A model generated the notes under the pieces. The model saw only the letters and a program-made list of their open reading frames with translations. It made no database searches and had not been told where the DNA came from. Of a stretch of DNA of 64,000 nt, positions 1-7,549 are shown one piece after another. The translations under genes were made by a program, and so were the position numbers. Each line of letters begins with the position of its first letter. The first letter of the stretch is position 1. Origin of the DNA: Nocardioides sp. Root1257 (lineage in GTDB: Bacteria > Actinomycetota > Actinomycetes > Propionibacteriales > Nocardioidaceae); assembly GCF_001425175.1 (NCBI RefSeq), contig NZ_LMDV01000009.1:852542-916541 (forward strand), in the 5' to 3' direction.

Positions 1-82
1 CCTTCCAGCTGAAGTGGAGCGGATGACGAGATTCGAACTCGCGACATCGACGTCGAGCAGAGTGTCGCGCTCGTGAGCGCGG
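1..82 (-). repeat. Damaged partial copy of the adjacent tRNA-Gly 3' half
   Basis: Bases 1-51 repeat bases 83-133 exactly, an offset of 82. The repeated block covers the tRNA 3' acceptor strand with encoded CCA, the T arm, the variable loop, part of the anticodon stem and 14 bases downstream of the gene. A nine-base block (64-72) again matches the D/anticodon junction of the intact tRNA (143-151), but the anticodon loop and the 5' acceptor strand are missing, so this cannot fold as a tRNA. It is either a local duplication or a scar left by an element that integrated at the tRNA 3' end. The left edge lies outside the window. Confidence 0.85.
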
Positions 83-96
83 CCTTCCAGCTGAAG

Positions 97-172
97 TGGA
101 GCGGATGACGAGATTCGAACTCGCGACATCGACCTTGGGAAGGTCGCGCTCTACCAACTGAGCTACATCCGC
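97..172 (-). tRNA. tRNA-Gly (anticodon CCC)
   Basis: Read on the minus strand, the gene has a 7-bp acceptor stem (GCGGATG with CATCCGC), D arm GCTC/GAGC, anticodon stem CGACC/GGTCG with loop TTCCCAA (anticodon CCC, reading GGG), a T arm containing GTTCGAATC, discriminator T and an encoded CCA. It folds as a standard cloverleaf of 76 nt. A tRNA-Gly beside dcd is, from memory, also the arrangement in mycobacteria, so the order looks ancestral. The 3' half is duplicated immediately beyond the gene. Confidence 0.96.
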
Positions 173-209
173 ACGTCCGAGGGCTGGCTGCCCCTCGGTC
201 GCGGCGATA

Positions 210-971
210 CTAGTCGATGGGCGCGAGCGTCGGACGCTTCGGGTCCAGTCCGTCGCCGGAGGAGCGCCCGGTGAGCCGGCGGTGCACCCACGGCAGGGCC
301 ATGCCGCGCACCCAGGCGATGTTCTCCCGGCGCTGCTCCGCCCTGGTCAGCGGCGGCCGATCCGTCAGCGGGAGTGGCTGCAGCCGGTGGGGTACGCCGA
401 GGGTGTCGAGCACCTCGATCGCCATCCGCTGGTGCCCGGCCGGACCCATGTGCATGCGGTCGGCGTCCCAGTAGCGCCAGTCGCGGTACTCGCGCAGCGT
501 CCAGTAGTCGACGATCGTCGCACCGTGCGCCCGGGCGCTGGTGCGGACGAGCTCGTTGTAGAGCGCGAAGCGGCCCCGCAGCGGGCGGTAGATCGCCGAG
601 CCGCCCGGGTCGAACGCCGTGAACACGAGCAGCCGGGCACCGGTGGCCGCAAGGCGTCCGAGTGCGGCGTCGTACCGCTCGATGAGCGAGTCGAGGTCGA
701 CCTTGGGGCGCATGATGTCGTTGGCGCCGGCATAGATGGTGACGAGGTCGGGGTCGAGCGCGATCGCCGGCTCGAGCTGCTCGTCGAGGACGGCGGGCAG
801 CTTGCGGCCGCGGATCGCGAGGTTGGCGTACCCGAACGACGGGGTCTGGTCGGCGAGGACCTCGGCGACCCGGTCGGCCCAGCCTCGGACGCCGTTGGGG
901 CGCGACGGGTCGGGGTCGCCGACCCCTTCGGTGAAGGAGTCGCCGATCGCGACGTACCGCTGGAAGCTCAC
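210..971 (-). CDS. SGNH/GDSL-family hydrolase
   Basis: This is a probable esterase or lipase of the SGNH hydrolase fold, about 253 residues. It carries the nucleophile block near the N-terminus (GDSFTEG), the block III motif GANDIM, and the C-terminal DxxH dyad in DADRMHMGPAGH. No signal peptide is visible, so it is probably cytoplasmic. I chose the GTG at 971 because the protein then begins SFQRYVAIGDSFTEG, as is usual for the family. An ATG at 1019 is in frame, but its 16 extra residues are translated from a dispersed intergenic repeat (984-1005). It is divergent from dcd. The substrate cannot be told from sequence. Confidence 0.9.
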   Translation of the reverse strand: MSFQRYVAIGDSFTEGVGDPDPSRPNGVRGWADRVAEVLADQTPSFGYANLAIRGRKLPAVLDEQLEPAIALDPDLVTIYAGANDIMRPKVDLDSLIERYDAALGRLAATGARLLVFTAFDPGGSAIYRPLRGRFALYNELVRTSARAHGATIVDYWTLREYRDWRYWDADRMHMGPAGHQRMAIEVLDTLGVPHRLQPLPLTDRPPLTRAEQRRENIAWVRGMALPWVHRRLTGRSSGDGLDPKRPTLAPID

Positions 972-983
972 CGTCCCATTGTC

Positions 984-1005
984 GGTCTCGGCAGGCTCGA
1001 CCACC
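984..1005. repeat. Single arm of a dispersed Nocardioides-type intergenic repeat
   Basis: The 22-base string here has the core GGCAGGCTCGACCACC. I recall this kind of string as very common between genes in Nocardioides genomes. It lies between the divergent GDSL hydrolase and dcd starts. Only one arm is present, unlike the complete inverted form at 49071-49157. The family assignment is from memory and has not been searched. Confidence 0.5.
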
Positions 1006-1034
1006 GAGGCGGGGGCCACCGGTAGGGTGCGAGC

Positions 1035-1610
1035 GTGCTGCTGTCAGACCGCGACATCCTGGCCCAGATCGACGCCGGCCGGATCGCGATGGACCCCTGG
1101 GACCCGGCGATGCTGCAGCCGTCGTCCATCGACGTGCGCCTGGACCGGTTCTTCCGCGTCTTCGAGAACCACAAGTACCCGCACATCGACCCGGCGGCCG
1201 ACCAGTCCGACCTCACCCGCGAGGTCGAGCCGGAGGGCGACGACCCGTTCATCCTGCACCCGGGTGAGTTCGTGCTGGGCTCGACGTACGAGGTCGTGAC
1301 GCTGCCCGACGACATCGCCGCCCGCGTCGAGGGCAAGTCCTCGCTCGGTCGGCTCGGGCTGCTCACCCACGCGACCGCGGGCTTCGTCGACCCGGGCTTC
1401 TCGGGGCACGTGACGCTCGAGCTCGCGAACGTGGCGACCCTCCCGATCAAGCTCTACCCGGGCATGAAGATCGGCCAGTTCTGCTTCTTCCAGCTGACCT
1501 CGGCCAGCGAGCACCCGTACGGCTCGGAGAAGTACGGGTCGCGCTACCAGGGCCAGCGCGGCCCGACGCCGTCCCGGTCCTTCCAGAACTTCCACCGCAC
1601 GCAGATCTAG
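1035..1610 (+). CDS. dcd: dCTP deaminase (possibly bifunctional with dUTPase activity)
   Basis: Dcd converts dCTP to dUTP for thymidylate synthesis; the M. tuberculosis enzyme also hydrolyses dUTP to dUMP. The 191-residue length is normal. Visible family motifs are QPSSIDVRLD near residue 30, VEGKSSLGRLGL near 98, and TAGFVDPGFSGHVTLELAN near 115, which holds the catalytic Glu in the E. coli numbering scheme. The C-terminal tail YGSRYQGQRGPTPSR closes over the triphosphate in known structures. The start is a GTG. A TAGGGT hexamer ends six bases before it, so the mRNA may be leaderless. It is divergent from the GDSL hydrolase and next to tRNA-Gly. Confidence 0.97.
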   Translation: MLLSDRDILAQIDAGRIAMDPWDPAMLQPSSIDVRLDRFFRVFENHKYPHIDPAADQSDLTREVEPEGDDPFILHPGEFVLGSTYEVVTLPDDIAARVEGKSSLGRLGLLTHATAGFVDPGFSGHVTLELANVATLPIKLYPGMKIGQFCFFQLTSASEHPYGSEKYGSRYQGQRGPTPSRSFQNFHRTQI

Positions 1611-1631
1611 CTCCTGCCCTGGGGCACCAGT

Positions 1632-1655
1632 GCAGGTTAGGCTAGCCTTACCTGC
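1632..1655 (+). promoter_or_regulatory. DtxR/IdeR-type iron box overlapping a leaderless promoter
   Basis: A 24-base palindrome with two mismatches, core GGTTAGGCTAGCCTTACC, matches the DtxR/IdeR consensus TTAGGTTAGSCTAACCTAA in most positions. It ends exactly one base before the ATG of the siderophore-interacting protein. There is no room for a ribosome binding site. A TAGCCT hexamer at 1643-1648 lies seven bases before the ATG, as expected for a -10 box that starts transcription at the start codon. Iron-loaded repressor bound here would cover the promoter. Confidence 0.85.
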
Positions 1656-2606
1656 ATGACGACGACCCAGCAGTCGCTGCCGATGATCCTCGACGTGGTC
1701 GAGGTGGTGCGCGTCGACCGGCTCTCGCCCGCGTTCGTGCGGGTCGAGCTGGGCGGCGCCTGCCTGGCCGACTTCGGCGTCGACGGTCCGCTGTACGACC
1801 AGCGGATCAAGCTCGTCTTCCCCGGCGTGCCCGGTGGACCCCCGCCGTCGTTCGAGGGTGCCGACGACTCCTGGTACGACACCTGGCTGAAGCGTCCGGT
1901 CGAGGACCGCGGCCACATGCGCACCTACACGATCCGCGACGTCCGGGGCGCGGGCGCGGACACGCGACTGGTGGTCGACATCGTCGTCCACCCCGACGAC
2001 CACGGTGAGCCGGGCCCGGGCTGTGCCTGGGCCGCGGCCGCGACGGTCGGCGACCGGCTCGCGGTGATCGCGCCCCGGCGTGGGCAGTTCTACGGCGGCA
2101 TCGAGTTCGAGCCCGGCACCGCGCGTCGCCTGCTGCTCGTGGGCGACGAGACGGCGGTGCCGGCGATCTGCGCGATCCTCGGGCAGCTGCGTCACGACGC
2201 CGTCGGCGCCGCCTTCCTCGAGGTCCCGAGCGCTGCGGACGTGCTCACCGTGCAGCACCCGGAGGGCGTCGAGGTGGTCTGGCTGGCCCGTGACGAGGAC
2301 GACCACGGTGCCCGCCTGCGTCAGGCGGTGCTCGAGCACCTCGGTGTCGGTGGCGCCCCTGCGGCGGAGGTCGACGAGGTCGATCCGGACCTGTGGGAGA
2401 CCCCGACGTACTCGTCCTCGGGTGAGGAGGTCGACGTCGCGACCTCGGTGGTCGGTCACGACCTGGACGACATCTACGCCTGGATCGCCGGTGAGTCCGC
2501 CGTCGTGACGGGCCTGCGCCGGGTCCTGGTGAAGGACCTCGAGGTCGACCGCCGCCAGGTCGCGTTCATGGGGTACTGGCGCAAGGGCGTGTCGATGTCG
2601 TCCTGA
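1656..2606 (+). CDS. Siderophore-interacting protein (FAD-dependent ferric-siderophore reductase)
   Basis: This 316-residue protein belongs to the ViuB/FAD-binding 9 plus SIP family. These cytoplasmic flavoproteins reduce ferric siderophores with NAD(P)H to release iron. The FAD-binding signature RTYTIRD is near residue 89, and the nucleotide-binding C-terminal half has GDETAVPAICAIL near 165. The final VAFMGYWRKG is characteristic of the family. An acidic insertion near residues 230-265 (EVDEVDPDLWETP) is somewhat longer than I expect. The upstream iron box indicates repression when iron is plentiful. It stands alone, with no siderophore biosynthesis gene in the window. Confidence 0.95.
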   Translation: MTTTQQSLPMILDVVEVVRVDRLSPAFVRVELGGACLADFGVDGPLYDQRIKLVFPGVPGGPPPSFEGADDSWYDTWLKRPVEDRGHMRTYTIRDVRGAGADTRLVVDIVVHPDDHGEPGPGCAWAAAATVGDRLAVIAPRRGQFYGGIEFEPGTARRLLLVGDETAVPAICAILGQLRHDAVGAAFLEVPSAADVLTVQHPEGVEVVWLARDEDDHGARLRQAVLEHLGVGGAPAAEVDEVDPDLWETPTYSSSGEEVDVATSVVGHDLDDIYAWIAGESAVVTGLRRVLVKDLEVDRRQVAFMGYWRKGVSMSS

Positions 2607-2622
2607 TCGACGGCGGCGGCAC

Positions 2623-2778
2623 TCAGTTGTCGACGCGGTCGGCGATGCGGCGCAGCCGCTGGGCGAGCAGGTGGCGGTGCGTGGTGGACGAGATGCGCGG
2701 GGTGGCGGCGCGGGCGATCCGCTCCGCGAGCTCCTGACGGTTGGCCTCGGCGTCGAGGATGACGTTGCTGTACTCCAT
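2623..2778 (-). CDS. 51-residue hypothetical protein, third gene of the DUF4097 operon
   Basis: A short open frame of 51 codons starts at an ATG preceded by AGGAG at good spacing and ends in TGA. The protein starts MEYSNVILDAEANRQ and is charged, alanine- and arginine-rich and probably helical, without a membrane segment. It lies 47 bases after the DUF4097 gene on the same strand, so it is probably co-transcribed with it and with the ribbon-helix-helix gene. Its end faces the siderophore-interacting gene convergently, 16 bases away. I recognise no family. A protein of similar size and style is found at 40621. Confidence 0.75.
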   Translation of the reverse strand: MEYSNVILDAEANRQELAERIARAATPRISSTTHRHLLAQRLRRIADRVDN

Positions 2779-2825
2779 GACAGTTCTCCTCTGGTGCGCG
2801 TTGCGGTGGGGGGTTGGGGACTGGA

Positions 2826-3647
2826 TCAGGCCTCGGCGAGCACGATGTCGCCGCTGACGGTGCGGGCCCGGACCTCGACGTGGTCGGCGCCCGCCTCGGG
2901 CTGACCGGTGCCGGCGAGGGTCGAGCGGATGGCACCCGTGACGGTGGTGATGTCGGTCCAGACGGGGACGCCGGCGGGGACGCCGATCCGGACGTCGCCG
3001 GAGGCGCCCTTCGCGCTCACCTTGCCCCGGTGGGCGCGGCTGACGACGAGGTCGCCGGAGCCGGTGGTCAGCGAGACGTCACGGGTGGTGTCGCCGACCT
3101 CGAGGTCGCCCGACCCGGTCTTCACGACCGTCTGCCCGTGGGTCGTGGACATCCGGACGTCGCCGGAGCCCGTCGAGATCGAGGTGACGTCGTCGGTCTG
3201 TCCGATGGTGATGTCGCCGGACCCGCTCTTGATCTTGAGCGCCTCGCGGGCGGCTTCGATCCGGATGTCGCCGGAGCCGGTCTCGACGAGCAGCGGGCCG
3301 GTGGCGACGTCGAGCCGGACGTCGCCCGAGCCGCTGCGCACCTTGGCGTTGCCGACCGTGCCGTGCACGGTGATGTCGGCGCTGCCGGTCCGGACTACCG
3401 GCCGACTCCCGGTCGGCACGGTGACGCGTACGTCGAGGCGGGACTCGCCGCCGAAGAGGCCGCCGCGCTTGGGCCCGATGACCGAGATCTGCTCGCCGTC
3501 CTCGCGGACGACGGTCTGCTCGGCGTCGCGTCCGGTGACCTCGACCTGGGTCTGGTCGGTGTCGGCCGCGGTGATGTCGACGGTGCCCTTGGCGATCTCG
3601 ACGAAGAGCTCGACGGGCTTCGGGGTGTCGAAGGTGTGCTGGGTCAT
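2826..3647 (-). CDS. DUF4097-family beta-strand repeat protein
   Basis: The 273-residue protein is almost entirely a ladder of short beta-strand repeats built on GSGDI/GSGDV motifs (for example RTGSADITVHG, KSGSGDITIGQ, STGSGDVRMST), the hallmark of DUF4097/adhesin-like head-GIN domains that form a right-handed beta-solenoid. No signal peptide or membrane segment is visible. An ATG 30 bases upstream is in frame, but the chosen start has AGGAG eight bases before it. The gene follows the ribbon-helix-helix gene by 78 bases. The function of DUF4097 is unknown; the pairing with a DNA-binding protein suggests a regulated cytoplasmic scaffold, which is inference. Confidence 0.9.
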   Translation of the reverse strand: MTQHTFDTPKPVELFVEIAKGTVDITAADTDQTQVEVTGRDAEQTVVREDGEQISVIGPKRGGLFGGESRLDVRVTVPTGSRPVVRTGSADITVHGTVGNAKVRSGSGDVRLDVATGPLLVETGSGDIRIEAAREALKIKSGSGDITIGQTDDVTSISTGSGDVRMSTTHGQTVVKTGSGDLEVGDTTRDVSLTTGSGDLVVSRAHRGKVSAKGASGDVRIGVPAGVPVWTDITTVTGAIRSTLAGTGQPEAGADHVEVRARTVSGDIVLAEA

Positions 3648-3725
3648 GACGATGCTCCTGGTTTCGGGTGTGTTCATCCACGGGACCGGCGGTGCCGGGC
3701 CCGGAAGTGGGGGTGCTGGTGGGTG

Positions 3726-4262
3726 CTAGACCCAGCCGGACATGCGCTTCCCGGGGCGCTTGCCGCCGAAGGGGTCGCCGCCGGTGGCGAACGGGATGCT
3801 GGAGAGGTCGATGTCGACGTTGATCGCGCCCTCGCGGGTGGCGCCGCGGACGATGTTGACCAGCCAGGTGTTGAGGGAGTGGCCGGACCTGCTGGCGAGC
3901 TCCTCGGCCTTGGCCTTCACCGACTCGGGGATCCGCAGCGTGATCCGGGCGACGCTGCCGTCGTCCTCGGTCTCGTCGGCGTCCGCCGGTGCCGGCGGGA
4001 GGGCGCTCGGTGCAGCGGCCGGCGGGGCATGCACGGCGAACTCGAGCTCGCGTCCGTTGAGACGGACGTCGACGCCGCCGTCGGGGAGCTCGGCGGTGAT
4101 CTCGGCGGCCGCCTGCGAGATGGCCTCCATCAGGGCCAGCCGGGCGGCGGGGTCGAGGGCGTAGCTGAGCCGCTCGGTGGCGGCCCGCGCCTCCGGGCCG
4201 GCGGCGTCCGCGGCCGCGAGCAGGTCGCGACGCAGGCTCTCGACGTACGGGGTGATGTCCAT
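3726..4262 (-). CDS. Ribbon-helix-helix DNA-binding protein (HicB/Arc-like C-terminus)
   Basis: The 178-residue protein has an alpha-helical N-terminal half (about 1-75), a proline/alanine linker, and a C-terminal Arc/HicB-type ribbon-helix-helix at about 120-160 (RITLRIPESVKAKAEELA followed by SLNTWLVNIV). It ends in a glycine-rich tail, GGKRPGKRMSGWV. Annotation pipelines often call such proteins HicB-family antitoxins, but no HicA-like toxin is adjacent. The likely partner is the DUF4097 protein downstream. Two identical 10-bp palindromes just upstream probably form its own operator. The start is the second ATG; the first, three codons earlier, has no better ribosome site. Confidence 0.85.
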   Translation of the reverse strand: MDITPYVESLRRDLLAAADAAGPEARAATERLSYALDPAARLALMEAISQAAAEITAELPDGGVDVRLNGRELEFAVHAPPAAAPSALPPAPADADETEDDGSVARITLRIPESVKAKAEELASRSGHSLNTWLVNIVRGATREGAINVDIDLSSIPFATGGDPFGGKRPGKRMSGWV

Positions 4263-4283
4263 GAGCACCACGATGACATCATC

Positions 4284-4315
4284 GTGACGTCACGTCAAGC
4301 ATCATGTGACGTCAC
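4284..4315. promoter_or_regulatory. Paired palindromic operator (two GTGACGTCAC sites)
   Basis: Two perfect copies of the palindrome GTGACGTCAC, at 4284-4293 and 4306-4315, are centred 22 bases apart, two turns of helix. Related half sites (GATGACATCAT at 4272-4282, CGTCA at 4293-4297) extend the array. They lie directly upstream of the ribbon-helix-helix gene. Such proteins bind short palindromes as cooperative dimers, so autoregulation is the simple reading. The array could also influence the divergent symporter gene. Confidence 0.7.
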
Positions 4316-4436
4316 GTGGCGTCAGCGGTGGTACGGCGTGCTCCGTCACGGGTTTGTGGGGCGCGCTCGCTGGGCACGAGGTCCGATGGTCCTTCCGGGT
4401 GTCCGCCACCGGATCGGTGCACGAAAGAGGCACTAG

Positions 4437-6200
4437 ATGTCGAGTCCGACAGTTTTGGCCGCGCCCACGGCGATGGCGAGCACCATCATCGACGCGAAGT
4501 TCGTCGACTACCTGATGATCGGCATGTACTTCGCGGTCGTCCTCGGGATCGGCGTCCTCGCCCGACGGCAGATCTCCGACTCCCTCGACTTCTTCCTCTC
4601 CGGGCGCTCCCTGCCGGCGTGGGTGACGGGCCTGGCGTTCATCTCCGCCAACCTCGGTGCCGTCGAGATCATGGGCATGTCGGCGAACGGCGCGCAGTTC
4701 GGCATCCCCACCGTCCACTACTTCTGGATCGGCGCCATCCCGGCGATGCTCTTCCTGGGCGTCGTGATGATGCCCTTCTACTACGGCTCGAAGGTCCGCT
4801 CGGTGCCGGAGTTCATGTTCCGGCGGTTCGGCACCGGCGCGCACCTGGTGAACGCCATCTCGTTCGCGGTCGCCCAGCTGCTGATCGCCGGCATCAACCT
4901 CTTCCTGCTCGCGAGCATCGTGCACGCCCTGCTCGGCTGGCCGCTGTGGGTGGCTCTGATCGTCGCGGCGGCGATCGTGCTCTCCTACATCACGCTCGGC
5001 GGGCTCAGCGCCGCGATCTACAACGAGGTCCTGCAGTTCTTCGTGATCGTGGCCGCGCTTCTGCCGCTCACCCTGATCGGCCTGCACCGCGTCGGCGGGT
5101 GGGGCGGCCTCAAGGACGGCATCACCTCGGCCGCCGGCGCCCACCCCGACAGCATCGCGCCCGCCGAGCAGCAGCTGAACTCGTGGCCGGGCAACGCCCT
5201 GACCGGTTTCAGCTCCGACATCTGGTCGATCGTGGGCATCGTGTTCGGCCTCGGGTTCGTGCTGTCCTTCGGCTACTGGACGACGAACTTCGTCGAGGTC
5301 CAGCGCGCGATGGCCTCCAACTCGATCTCCTCGGCGCGCAAGACGCCGATCATCGGTGCCTACCCGAAGATGTTCGTCCCCTTCATCACGATCCTGCCCG
5401 GCATGATCGCGGCCGTCCTCGTCCACGAGGTCGCGAGCGTCAAGGCGGGGGAGGCGGTCCCAGGCGGGTCGTCCGGAGACGGGGTGACCTACAACGACTC
5501 GTTGCTCTACCTGATGCGCGACATCCTGCCGAACGGTCTGCTGGGCCTCGCGATCGCGGGACTGCTCGCGGCGTTCATGGCCGGCATGGCCGCCAACGTC
5601 TCGGCGTTCAACACGGTCTGGAGCTACGACCTCTGGCAGCGCTACATCGTCAAGGACCGCAGCGACAGCTACTACCTGCTGGTGGGCCGGATCGCGACGG
5701 TCGCGGCCGTCGTGATCGCGATCTTCACCGCGTCGCTGGCGTCGAACTACACGAACATCATGAACTACCTGCAGACGCTGTTCGGGTTCTTCAACGCACC
5801 ACTCTTCGCCACCTTCATCGTCGGTATGTTCTGGAAGCGGATGACGCCGACCGCCGGTTGGGTCGGCCTCGTCTCCGGCACGCTCGCCGCCGTCGTGGTC
5901 GGCATCGCCAGCGAGGACGCGCTGGGCTCGCTCAGCCAGGGGTGGATCGGCATCAGCGGCCAGGGCGCGTCGTTCGTCGCGGCCGGTGCGGCGTTCGTCG
6001 TCGACGTGGTCCTCAGCATCGCGGTCTCCGGCTTCACCAAGCCGAAGCCCGTGGAGGAGCTGCGCGGCCTCGTCTACTCGGAGACCCCACGCGAGGACCT
6101 CGTCGATCCGGACGAGGCCGGCCGCCCGTGGTACCAGCGCACCCTGCCGCTCGCCGGCATCGCGCTGGTGCTGGTCATCATCCTGAACGTGATCTTCTGA
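4437..6200 (+). CDS. Sodium:solute symporter family (SSS) transporter
   Basis: The 587-residue integral membrane protein has 13-14 predicted transmembrane helices and belongs to the SSS/SLC5 family, which drives uptake of sugars, amino acids, inositol or organic acids with sodium. Typical features are FFLSGRSLPAWVTGLAFIS near residue 57 and an SxANLGAxEIMG segment resembling the vSGLT/SGLT branch. A GLLAAFMAGMAANVSAFNT segment near 375 corresponds to TM8, with the sodium-site residues. The substrate cannot be fixed from sequence; the sugar/inositol branch is the nearest I recognise. A 10-base gap separates it from a small membrane protein that is probably co-expressed. Confidence 0.93.
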   Translation: MSSPTVLAAPTAMASTIIDAKFVDYLMIGMYFAVVLGIGVLARRQISDSLDFFLSGRSLPAWVTGLAFISANLGAVEIMGMSANGAQFGIPTVHYFWIGAIPAMLFLGVVMMPFYYGSKVRSVPEFMFRRFGTGAHLVNAISFAVAQLLIAGINLFLLASIVHALLGWPLWVALIVAAAIVLSYITLGGLSAAIYNEVLQFFVIVAALLPLTLIGLHRVGGWGGLKDGITSAAGAHPDSIAPAEQQLNSWPGNALTGFSSDIWSIVGIVFGLGFVLSFGYWTTNFVEVQRAMASNSISSARKTPIIGAYPKMFVPFITILPGMIAAVLVHEVASVKAGEAVPGGSSGDGVTYNDSLLYLMRDILPNGLLGLAIAGLLAAFMAGMAANVSAFNTVWSYDLWQRYIVKDRSDSYYLLVGRIATVAAVVIAIFTASLASNYTNIMNYLQTLFGFFNAPLFATFIVGMFWKRMTPTAGWVGLVSGTLAAVVVGIASEDALGSLSQGWIGISGQGASFVAAGAAFVVDVVLSIAVSGFTKPKPVEELRGLVYSETPREDLVDPDEAGRPWYQRTLPLAGIALVLVIILNVIF

Positions 6201-6210
6201 GGAGCCAGTC

Positions 6211-6465
6211 ATGCCACAAAGCCAGCACACCGCAGGTGCACTCGACATTCGCAACATCATCGGCGGCCTGATCGGCGCGTACGGCGTCATCCTCACGCTG
6301 ATGGGCCTGTTCGGCGACAAGGAGCTCGACAAGACGGGCGGCGTCAACGCCAACCTCTGGGCGGGCATCGTGATGCTCGTGATCGGTGGGGCGTTCCTGA
6401 TCTGGGCGCGGCTGCGTCCTGTCGTCGTCCCCGAGCACCCGACGACTCAGGACGACGCGGGGTAG
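6211..6465 (+). CDS. Small two-helix membrane protein, symporter partner
   Basis: This 84-residue protein has two clear transmembrane segments, about 17-34 (GGLIGAYGVILTLMGLFG) and 48-66 (NLWAGIVMLVIGGAFLIWA). The loop between them is short and charged (DKELDKTGG). It starts 10 bases after the symporter stop, with GAGGAG overlapping that stop codon, so the two genes are surely one operon. Small partners of this type recur beside SSS transporters in actinobacteria and may stabilise them, but the role is inferred. Its 3' end overlaps the convergent PASTA gene by 19 bases. Confidence 0.85.
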   Translation: MPQSQHTAGALDIRNIIGGLIGAYGVILTLMGLFGDKELDKTGGVNANLWAGIVMLVIGGAFLIWARLRPVVVPEHPTTQDDAG

Positions 6466-7415
6466 AGCGCCAGGCTCTCGATCCGGCGGTCGTCGTCGCG
6501 ATAGACCTCGAGCCGCAGCGGACAGCCGGTCCGGTCGGCCGACCTCACCAGGAAGGTGATCACGTCGGCCGACCCGGCCATCGACGGGTCGGGCACGCCG
6601 CAGCGCCCGAGGCCCTCGGTCACGGGCACCACGCGCACGGCCGGCACGGCGTACGTCAGCGGGTGCTTCTCGACGAGCGCGACATCGGTGGACGCGTCGC
6701 GCAGCGCTTCGAGCACACCTGAGCGACGCCAGGAGGCCGGGTCGGCAGCAGCGGCACCGCTGAGGACCTCACGCGGTGCGTCGCCGGGGTAGACCCACAC
6801 GCGCGGCGCGAAGGTCGGTGCCGCGCCGTGGCCGTTGGCGAAGTCGAGCAGCTGCCACGCGACCTCCCGCTCGCCGTAGTCGGTCAGGCACGAGACGTCG
6901 GCCGGCAGTGCGGTGTAGACGACCACCCGGTCGCCCTTGTCGTACGACGCGCCCGCGGGCGGGGCGCTCGCGACCACGCGGTCGCGCACCTCGCAGGAGC
7001 GGAACGGGCGCAGCGACACCTCGAGGCCGCGCTTCTCCAGGAGGCTGCGCGCCGCCTCGCCGTCGTACCCGAAGAGCGAGGGGATCTGGTCGGCGCGGAG
7101 GTGGTCGGTCGGCGGCGGCTCCGGCCGCGTCACGGCGAACACGATCCCGACGGCGACCAGCGCGGTGGCCAACCCGGCGACCGCGAGCCAGCGGCGCCGG
7201 TGCTCGCGCGATGCGGGGGACGGGGGTCCGAGGACGGCGTCGGCCAGCGCCGCGTGCACCAGGGGGTCCGGGTCCTCGGCTCGTCGGATCCGGCGCTGCT
7301 GTCGCGCCAGCACCTGCTCCACGAGACCCGGTGCGGCCTCCGGATCCACCCCCAGCTCCTCCGCCGTACGCAGCAGCGAGTGCCAGCGTGCGTCGCGGTA
7401 CTCCCGGGGATCCAT
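6447..7415 (-). CDS. Single-pass membrane protein with a PASTA domain
   Basis: The 322-residue protein has a cytoplasmic N-terminal region of about 85 residues rich in helices, one transmembrane segment (LAVAGLATALVAVGIVFAV, about 91-109), and an extracytoplasmic part. The latter begins with one PASTA-like domain, about 118-185 (IPSLFGYDGEAARSLLEKRG through KGDRVVVYT). The remaining 130 residues match nothing I recognise and contain several cysteines that could form disulfides. PASTA domains bind peptidoglycan fragments or muropeptides in kinases and penicillin-binding proteins; here there is no catalytic domain. Its 3' end overlaps the small membrane gene. Confidence 0.8.
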   Translation of the reverse strand: MDPREYRDARWHSLLRTAEELGVDPEAAPGLVEQVLARQQRRIRRAEDPDPLVHAALADAVLGPPSPASREHRRRWLAVAGLATALVAVGIVFAVTRPEPPPTDHLRADQIPSLFGYDGEAARSLLEKRGLEVSLRPFRSCEVRDRVVASAPPAGASYDKGDRVVVYTALPADVSCLTDYGEREVAWQLLDFANGHGAAPTFAPRVWVYPGDAPREVLSGAAAADPASWRRSGVLEALRDASTDVALVEKHPLTYAVPAVRVVPVTEGLGRCGVPDPSMAGSADVITFLVRSADRTGCPLRLEVYRDDDRRIESLALYPASS

Positions 7416-7490
7416 GTCGACTCCTGTTCGGAGCCGACGCTACGCCTGGATGGGGTGGCTGCGGGTTTTGGCGGTCAGCCGGTGAAAGCC

Positions 7491-7524
7491 GCACGACACG
7501 CCGGTGGCACGCGGCGTGTCGTGC
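7491..7524 (-). terminator. GC-rich hairpin after the Fe-S reductase gene
   Basis: A perfect 12-bp stem (GCACGACACGCC with GGCGTGTCGTGC) closes a 10-base loop. It starts 26 bases beyond the stop of the Fe-S reductase, in the gap before the PASTA gene. There is no T-tract, as is common for actinobacterial terminators. Confidence 0.65.
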
Positions 7525-7549
7525 AGGTTTCGGACGACAGGTCGGTCGG

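Noticed and set aside
3726..4262. Classical HicAB toxin-antitoxin module
   Set aside because: No short HicA-like toxin gene lies next to the ribbon-helix-helix protein; the neighbour is a DUF4097 protein.
2814..4436. A 540-codon open frame on the plus strand across the DUF4097 and ribbon-helix-helix genes
   Set aside because: It is antisense to two well-supported genes and its product is Asp/Gly/Val/Ala-rich with no family signature, as expected from GC-rich shadow frames.
4302..6368. A 688-codon open frame antisense to the symporter
   Set aside because: Composition is His/Asp/Arg-rich with no motif, and the plus strand is an obvious membrane transporter.
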